A DNA stretch of 19,176 nucleotides, taken from positions 1 through 19,176 of the forward strand of contig JALUTJ010000526.1 in NCBI GenBank assembly GCA_027057985.1, given 5' to 3'. Made by a program: the position numbers and the translations under genes. This DNA is from Chromatiales bacterium. Its GTDB lineage: Bacteria; Pseudomonadota; Gammaproteobacteria; UBA6429; Thiohalophilaceae. The notes under the pieces were generated by a model, which saw only the letters and a program-made list of their open reading frames with translations, did not search any database and was not told the DNA's origin. Positions within the stretch are counted from its first letter, which is position 1, and each line of letters opens with the position of its first letter. Positions 15,189 to 19,176 of this stretch are shown here, piece by piece.

Positions 15189-16067
15189 TTACTTGAAACG
15201 CAATGAAAAATCAATTGCCTGGATATGCTTGGTGATAGCACCGGTGGAAATATAATCGACGCCGGTTTCTGCAATACTGGCGATGGTTTGCAGGTCGATA
15301 TTTCCCGAGGCCTCAAGATCAATCTGGCCAGCCGTAATGGCAACGGCTTTTTTCAATGTTGTGATATCCATGTTATCCAGCAGGATACGATCAACCTGAG
15401 CCGTGATCGCCTGTTCAAGCTCATCAAGGGTTTCAACTTCCACTTCTATTTTTAATCCAGGGAACTTTAGCCGTGCTGTGGCAACGGCCTGTTGAATTGA
15501 ACCGGCTGCCTGGATATGGTTTTCCTTGATTAAGACCATGTCATACAGGCCGATACGATGATTAACACCACCCCCACAGGCAACGGCATATTTTTGTGCC
15601 AGTCGCAGGCCGGGAATGGTTTTGCGTGTGTCCAGTATACGGCAATGGGTATGCTGTATTTTTTCTGTAAAGCGAGCAGTAATGCTGGCAGTGGCCGAAA
15701 GGGTTTGCAGAAAATTCAGCGCGGTGCGTTCCGCAGTCAGTATTTGCCGTGCCGGGCCGGTTATCTTGCATATTACTTCATTTACTTTAATTCGCTCGCC
15801 ATCATTTTTAAGCCAGTTAAGCTGGATAGTTTTATCGAGCAGTTCAAAGGTGGCATTGAACCAGGCATGGCCACAGAGCACGGCTTCTTCTCGACAAAGT
15901 AATTCTGCCGTGGCCTGTTGTTTTTCATCTATCAGCAGGGCAGAGACATCTTTACCGGCATGAGGCTGGCCACTCGTGGTTCCCAGGTCTTCATCCAGTG
16001 CCTGTTGCACCTGTTTCTGGATATCTTCAATGGCGGGAAGCGGGTTTTCTTCAGGATTGAATGTCAT
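15189..16067 (-). CDS. nadC: Nicotinate-nucleotide pyrophosphorylase (carboxylating)
   Basis: Quinolinate phosphoribosyltransferase: makes nicotinate mononucleotide, CO2 and pyrophosphate from quinolinate and PRPP in de novo NAD synthesis; cytoplasmic. The 292 residues match the family. Signature motifs in order: EDLG (26-29), AERTALNFLQTLSATAS (112-128), DTRKTIPGLR (146-155) with catalytic-site Arg and Lys, KYAVACGGGVNHRIGLYD (159-176), IKENHI (180-185), EVEVETLDE (208-216), LLDNM (229-233), LEASGNI (251-257) and the terminal GVDYISTGAITK. A slightly long linker follows EDLG (TTSGQPHAG). The ATG at 16067 has no good ribosome binding site. In E. coli nadC is divergent from ampD-ampE; here a four-gene operon lies between them. 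Confidence 0.96.
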   Translation of the reverse strand: MTFNPEENPLPAIEDIQKQVQQALDEDLGTTSGQPHAGKDVSALLIDEKQQATAELLCREEAVLCGHAWFNATFELLDKTIQLNWLKNDGERIKVNEVICKITGPARQILTAERTALNFLQTLSATASITARFTEKIQHTHCRILDTRKTIPGLRLAQKYAVACGGGVNHRIGLYDMVLIKENHIQAAGSIQQAVATARLKFPGLKIEVEVETLDELEQAITAQVDRILLDNMDITTLKKAVAITAGQIDLEASGNIDLQTIASIAETGVDYISTGAITKHIQAIDFSLRFK

Positions 16068-16172
16068 GGCTATTCACAGTAAAGTGTCATCTAAGCTTGT
16101 TGAATTGTAACAATTGCCTGAACAGCTTTCGAGTTATTTCTCACCAGTCTGTTCAGAATAAACGATAACGGT
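16068..16172. promoter_or_regulatory. Divergent spacer with two inverted repeats upstream of the DUF1538 operon
   Basis: Two inverted repeats stand out in this 105-base spacer. AATTGT-A-ACAATT at 16103-16115 is a 13-base perfect palindrome about its central base, of operator size. CTGAACAG (16118-16125) and CTGTTCAG (16149-16156) are exact reverse complements 23 bases apart, and could form a hairpin in the leader RNA or bind a dimeric regulator at two half sites. I found no convincing sigma70 promoter for either direction. Confidence 0.35.
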
Positions 16173-16907
16173 ATGCTGCCAAAACTCAAAAAGATTCTGC
16201 ATCCCCTGTGGCAAAGCACCAGTGATCTACTTCCTATTCTGGTGGTGATCGCCTTTTTCCAGCTGGTGGTGCTGCAGAAACCCATTCCCAACCTGGATCA
16301 GCTTTTTATTGGGACAGTCTTCGTTGTTATCGGCCTGAGCCTGTTTGTAAAGGGACTGGAAATCGGGCTTTTTCCCATTGGCGAGAGCATGGCCTATGCC
16401 TTCGCCCGCAAGGGCAGTGTCATCTGGTTACTGATTTTCGCCTTTTCACTGGGATTCGGTACTACCATTGCAGAACCTGCCTTAATCGCGGTGGCCGATA
16501 AGGCTGCGGAAGTCGCTGCTGCCGGTCATGTCATCGCTAATACCGCCGAATCAAGGGCATCTTATGCTTCTGGTTTACGCCTCACGGTGGCCATTTCAGT
16601 AGGACTTGCCATTGTTATCGGTGTATTGCGCATCCTCAAAGGCTGGCCAATCCATTATCTGATAATTGGTGGATACATGGGGGTGGTGATTATGACCATT
16701 TTCGCTCCCGAGGAAATTATTGGTATCGCCTATGATTCTGGTGGAGTAACAACATCCACCATTACCGTACCGCTGGTTACTGCACTGGGTGTGGGACTGG
16801 CATCGAGTATCAAGGGGCGGAACCCGATGATCGATGGCTTTGGACTGATTGCTTTTGCCTCGTTAACTCCAATGATATTTGTTATGGCGTACGGGATGAT
16901 CATATGA
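16173..16907 (+). CDS. DUF1538 integral membrane protein, first paralogue
   Basis: A 244-residue polytopic inner-membrane protein of the DUF1538 family, function unknown. It has about six hydrophobic segments (near 18-35, 44-62, 83-100, 136-153, 162-178 and 225-243). Two polar motifs lie in or beside membrane segments: TTIAEP (97-102) and [10 protein letters not shown] (187-196) followed by [10 protein letters not shown]. The small and hydroxyl residues and the acidic Glu101 and Asp188 suggest a pore or ion-coupling site; this is inference. The next gene is a clear homologue carrying the same motifs, and their ends overlap (ATGA at 16904-16907), so they are translationally coupled and probably assemble together. 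Related families have the two halves fused in one chain, as I recall. The ribosome binding site is weak (AACGG). Confidence 0.85.
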   Translation: MLPKLKKILHPLWQSTSDLLPILVVIAFFQLVVLQKPIPNLDQLFIGTVFVVIGLSLFVKGLEIGLFPIGESMAYAFARKGSVIWLLIFAFSLGFGTTIAEPALIAVADKAAEVAAAGHVIANTAESRASYASGLRLTVAISVGLAIVIGVLRILKGWPIHYLIIGGYMGVVIMTIFAPEEIIGIAYDSGGVTTSTITVPLVTALGVGLASSIKGRNPMIDGFGLIAFASLTPMIFVMAYGMII

Positions 16908-17701
16908 ACAAGCTATTAACTGACATTTTTCATGTAACGATGGGTACCGTACTGGACGTATTGCCGATCGTGGTGATTATTTTTGGTTTCCAGTTCCTTG
17001 TGATAAGAAAGCCCGTTCCTAACCCGGGTAAAGTTATTCTGGGTTTCTTTTATGTGCTGATTGGCCTGGCCCTGTTCCTGGTTGGGCTGGAAGAAGCGCT
17101 GTTCCCGCTGGGTGAGCTGATGGCAAAACAGCTCACCAACCCGGAATTTATCTATGGTGCTGGTAAGGTTGCCGAGGTTGTCCACTGGCAGGATTACAAG
17201 TGGGTTTACCTGTTTGCACTGGCCATCGGTTTTTCAACTACCATCGCCGAGCCTTCGCTGCTGGCAGTGGCGATCAAGGCGAATGAGGTATCCGGTGGTG
17301 TCATCGGTATTAATGGCCTGCGTATTGCGGTAGCGTTAGGGGTAGCCATCGGTATTGGTTTGGGTACCTTTCGCATTGTGACCGGGACTAACCTTGAATA
17401 CTACATTATTACCGGCTATGTGATCGTGATAATCCAGACCCTGTTTGCGCCGAAAATGATTATCGCCCTGGCCTATGATTCGGGTGGAGTAACAACATCA
17501 ACCGTGACCGTACCACTGGTTACCGCGCTGGGGCTGGGACTGGCAACTACCATTCCCGGCCGTAGTGCAGTGCTGGATGGTTTTGGTTTGATCGCGTTTG
17601 CTAGTTTATGTCCTATTATTTCAGTAATGGCATACGCACAGTTAAGTGAGTGGAAAAATAAAAGGGCCGCACATAAGGCGGCAGTACAACAGGCGGAGTA
17701 A
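16904..17701 (+). CDS. DUF1538 integral membrane protein, second paralogue
   Basis: A 265-residue homologue of the preceding protein along its whole length: [14 protein letters not shown] with [41 protein letters not shown] (TTIAEP at 112-117), [20 protein letters not shown] (191-200), [12 protein letters not shown] and [20 protein letters not shown]. Differences are a longer loop after the second helix (residues 72-98) and a basic, hydrophilic tail ([18 protein letters not shown]) that should lie on the cytoplasmic side and could touch the soluble partners encoded next. It begins inside the stop of gene one (4-base overlap) and ends 10 bases before the PII-like start. The gene pair probably arose by duplication. 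No transported substrate can be inferred. Confidence 0.85.
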   Translation: MNKLLTDIFHVTMGTVLDVLPIVVIIFGFQFLVIRKPVPNPGKVILGFFYVLIGLALFLVGLEEALFPLGELMAKQLTNPEFIYGAGKVAEVVHWQDYKWVYLFALAIGFSTTIAEPSLLAVAIKANEVSGGVIGINGLRIAVALGVAIGIGLGTFRIVTGTNLEYYIITGYVIVIIQTLFAPKMIIALAYDSGGVTTSTVTVPLVTALGLGLATTIPGRSAVLDGFGLIAFASLCPIISVMAYAQLSEWKNKRAAHKAAVQQAE

Positions 17702-17711
17702 GGAGAGACAG

Positions 17712-18062
17712 ATGCATTTTAAATTGATTATTGCACTGATCGAGGATGATAAGACCGATGCAGTCATGGCGGCAGCACGAGAAGAAGGTGCAACCGGGAT
17801 GACTGTAATTAATCATGCGCGAGGGGAAGGGCTGAAGGCGAGTAAAACATTTTTTGGCCTGACACTGGAAACGCAACGTGACATGTTGTTAATGCTGGTT
17901 GAAGAACACCTGTCACGAAAAATTCTTGAACGCATTGCCTCGCAGGGGGAGTTTGATAGTAAACCCGGCACCGGCATTGCTTTTCAGATTGATGTTGAAG
18001 ATGCAGTAGGCGTGGCACACCAGGTAGAAAAACTGACAGAAGTGGTGGAGGAAGAAATATGA
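17712..18062 (+). CDS. PII-like signalling protein
   Basis: A 116-residue cytoplasmic protein of the PII fold (trimeric, ferredoxin-like; PII proteins bind nucleotides and control transporters and enzymes). Start chosen at the ATG at 17712 because AGGAGAG (17701-17707) lies just upstream; a longer open frame reaching to 17646 overlaps the previous gene and has no good signal. The first strand and helix (MHFKLIIALIEDDKTDAVMAA), the turn GATGMTVINHARGEG, and the last part FDSKPGTGIAFQIDVEDAVGV correspond to the beta-alpha-beta, T-loop base and B-loop/C-terminal strand of PII. The T-loop is short and lacks the uridylylated tyrosine of GlnB/GlnK, so control by GlnD is unlikely. It overlaps the CBS gene by 4 bases. 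Location suggests it gates the DUF1538 proteins, as GlnK gates AmtB; this is inference. Confidence 0.82.
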   Translation: MHFKLIIALIEDDKTDAVMAAAREEGATGMTVINHARGEGLKASKTFFGLTLETQRDMLLMLVEEHLSRKILERIASQGEFDSKPGTGIAFQIDVEDAVGVAHQVEKLTEVVEEEI

Positions 18063-18472
18063 CAGAGAGAAATATCGTTCGCGTGCGCGACGTAATGAAA
18101 AAGAACTTTGATGTTATCGATGGTATGACAACGGTTTCAGATGCCTTAAGCAAGATGCAGCATGTTGAAACAAAGTCACTGATCGTAGATAAACGCCATG
18201 ATGACGATGAGTATGGCATCGTGCTGATCTCGGATATTGCCAAGCAGGTGCTGGCACGTGATCGTTCTCCTGATCGGGTTAATGTTTACGAAGTCATGGC
18301 CAAGCCGGTGATTTCGGTTGACCCTGATATGGATATTCGTTATTGCGCACGCCTGTTTGAAAACTTTGGTCTTTCTCGTGCCCCGGTTATCGAGTGTGGC
18401 AAGATGATTGGCATTATCAGTTTTACCGACATGGTGCTACGTGGCATGCTGAACCACCCGGGCAAGAACTGA
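18059..18472 (+). CDS. Two-CBS-domain protein
   Basis: A 137-residue protein made almost only of a CBS pair, the module that binds adenosyl ligands (AMP, ATP, SAM or, in some families, c-di-AMP). CBS1 spans about 7-65 (VRDVMKKNFDVIDGMTTVSDAL ... SLIVDKRHDDDEYGIVLISDI) and CBS2 about 74-133 (VYEVMAKPVISVDPDMDIRYCARLF ... APVIECGKMIGIISFTDM). CBS2 retains the ribose/phosphate pattern S-x-x-D (Ser121, Asp124), while CBS1 keeps only the Asp (59) with Leu in the Ser/Thr position, so ligand binding may be asymmetric. The ATG lies inside the stop of the PII-like gene (ATGA, 18059-18062), a sign of strict coupling. Ligand and effect are unknown; the setting suggests an energy or nucleotide input to the membrane proteins. 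Confidence 0.88.
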   Translation: MTERNIVRVRDVMKKNFDVIDGMTTVSDALSKMQHVETKSLIVDKRHDDDEYGIVLISDIAKQVLARDRSPDRVNVYEVMAKPVISVDPDMDIRYCARLFENFGLSRAPVIECGKMIGIISFTDMVLRGMLNHPGKN

Positions 18473-18484
18473 AGCGGTCTTTTG

Positions 18485-19045
18485 ATGCATATCGACAAGA
18501 GTAATGGCCTGGTCAAGGAAGCACGTCAGCAGCCTTCGCCCAATTTCGACCTGCGCCCGGATGAAACCGATATTTCATTGCTGGTGATTCACGGCATCAG
18601 CCTGCCCCCGGGTGAGTTTGGTGGTGATTTTATCGACCAGCTTTTCTGTAACCAGCTCGATGCCTCGGCCCATCCTTATTTCAGGGAGATTGCAGGGCTG
18701 AAAGTTTCCTCTCACTTCCTGATCCGCCGTGATGGTGAGCTGGTGCAGTATGTCCCGATACACCGGCGAGCCTGGCATGCCGGTGTTTCCCGCTACAAGG
18801 GACGGGAAAAATGTAATGATTTTTCTATTGGTATCGAGCTGGAAGGGGAAGACAGCACGCCCTATACCGAAATTCAGTACCAGGTACTGTCAGACCTGAT
18901 TCATATCCTGCTGGAAACTTATCCCGGCCTGGATATCAGCGATATTACTGGTCACAGTGATATCGCCCCCGGGCGCAAGACCGATCCCGGTCCTGCCTTT
19001 GACTGGGAAAAGCTGGATAAACTGCTTCTGGCATCGTCACGTTAA
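18485..19045 (+). CDS. ampD: 1,6-anhydro-N-acetylmuramyl-L-alanine amidase AmpD
   Basis: Cytoplasmic zinc amidase (amidase_2 fold) that splits the lactyl-Ala bond of anhydro-muropeptides during cell-wall recycling; its loss derepresses AmpR-controlled beta-lactamases in other species. 186 residues from the ATG at 18485. Zinc ligands His36 (LLVIHGISLPPG), His157 and Asp167 (GHSDIAPGRKTDPGP), catalytic Glu118 (IGIELEGED) and Lys165 fit the known AmpD residues H34, H154, D164, E116 and K162 with a constant small offset. SSHFLIRRDGELVQYVP, RRAWHAGVS and the R-rich NDFS context are typical. A TTG at 18482 would extend by one residue and is not preferred. It follows the CBS gene by 12 bases, so it may be read from the same transcript. 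It lacks a signal peptide, which separates it from AmiD. Confidence 0.96.
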   Translation: MHIDKSNGLVKEARQQPSPNFDLRPDETDISLLVIHGISLPPGEFGGDFIDQLFCNQLDASAHPYFREIAGLKVSSHFLIRRDGELVQYVPIHRRAWHAGVSRYKGREKCNDFSIGIELEGEDSTPYTEIQYQVLSDLIHILLETYPGLDISDITGHSDIAPGRKTDPGPAFDWEKLDKLLLASSR

Positions 19046-19144
19046 CACTTTCATCGCAGTCAGCTAGCAACTATGGTGATTCCGAATAAGCATTAAGCTC
19101 TTTTCAGACTTGCATTTAGGCGGCATTAGCTGGAAACTATCGCC

Positions 19145-19176
19145 ATGAGTCTACTAAGCGTCATTTTCGCCCTGCT
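19145..19176 (+). CDS. Start of next gene, probably AmpE-like membrane protein (cut by window edge)
   Basis: Only ten codons are visible: ATG at 19145 gives MSLLSVIFAL, a hydrophobic N-terminus. AmpE follows ampD in E. coli and P. aeruginosa and begins with such a segment, which makes it the best guess. The spacing after ampD is 99 bases, with no strong ribosome binding site and no obvious terminator in between. Related CobD/CbiB-like proteins look alike at the N-terminus, so the call is tentative. Confidence 0.4.
   Translation, partial: MSLLSVIFAL

Noticed and set aside
15098..15343. 81-residue minus-strand frame spanning the nadC end and the repeats
   Set aside because: It overlaps nadC in another frame and runs through REP-like DNA; no coding signature.
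17646..17711. N-terminal extension of the PII-like gene
   Set aside because: It overlaps the DUF1538 tail in another frame, while AGGAGAG lies just before the ATG at 17712, where the PII fold begins.
19046..19144. Imperfect direct repeat AGCTAGCAACTAT / AGCTGGAAACTAT after ampD
   Set aside because: Short and imperfect; probably chance, with no symmetry or promoter-like spacing.
1..19176. tRNA, rRNA, CRISPR, insertion sequence or prophage
   Set aside because: I looked for regularly spaced repeats, transposase or integrase motifs and cloverleaf-like sequences and recognised none; no computational scan could be run.

Overview
The window is a 19.2 kb piece of a gammaproteobacterial chromosome with intermediate GC content. 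The phylum call rests on three gene neighbourhoods that I know from Pseudomonas aeruginosa and Escherichia coli: ileS-lspA-fkpB-ispH, a complete minor-pilin/PilY1 operon lying between ispH and a glycine-oxidase-type gene, and nadC divergent from ampD (with a probable ampE start at the right edge). No database search was possible; family calls come from motifs and gene order.

Layout. 1-4134 (+): the 3' three quarters of ileS, then lspA, fkpB and ispH, a tight housekeeping operon. 4142-11356 (-): a type IV pilus priming and tip operon read right to left, fimT/fimU-like, pilV, pilW, pilX, pilY1, pilE, with one extra small secreted Sel1-repeat protein at its end. 11505-12608 (+): thiO, divergent from the pilin operon. 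12697-13104 (+): a small Fur-family regulator lacking the usual CxxC zinc site, with its own likely promoter. 13238-15001 (+): a 587-residue protein with a C-terminal PilZ-like region, a plausible c-di-GMP effector. 15019-15184: intergenic DNA made of two inverted REP-like palindromes flanking a CACCGCAAAGACACAGAG-type repeat. 15189-16067 (-): nadC. 16173-18472 (+): a four-gene operon of two DUF1538 membrane proteins, a PII-like protein and a two-CBS-domain protein. 18485-19045 (+): ampD, then probably the first codons of ampE.

How they work together. The left operon charges tRNA-Ile, processes lipoproteins, folds proteins and makes isoprenoid precursors. The minus-strand operon builds the tip complex that primes pilus assembly and carries the PilY1 adhesin and surface sensor; the nearby PilZ-like protein could respond to c-di-GMP but the link is inference. 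The most interesting region is 16173-18472: two homologous half-size membrane proteins translationally coupled to each other, followed by two small proteins of ligand-sensing families (PII and CBS), themselves overlapping by 4 bp. This looks like a membrane transporter or channel with two built-in soluble sensors, and it sits between nadC and ampD, which are direct divergent neighbours in E. coli. Its substrate and ligands cannot be read from sequence.

There are no tRNAs, rRNAs, CRISPR arrays, insertion sequences or phage genes that I could recognise, and no gene-free stretch exceeds 190 bases.
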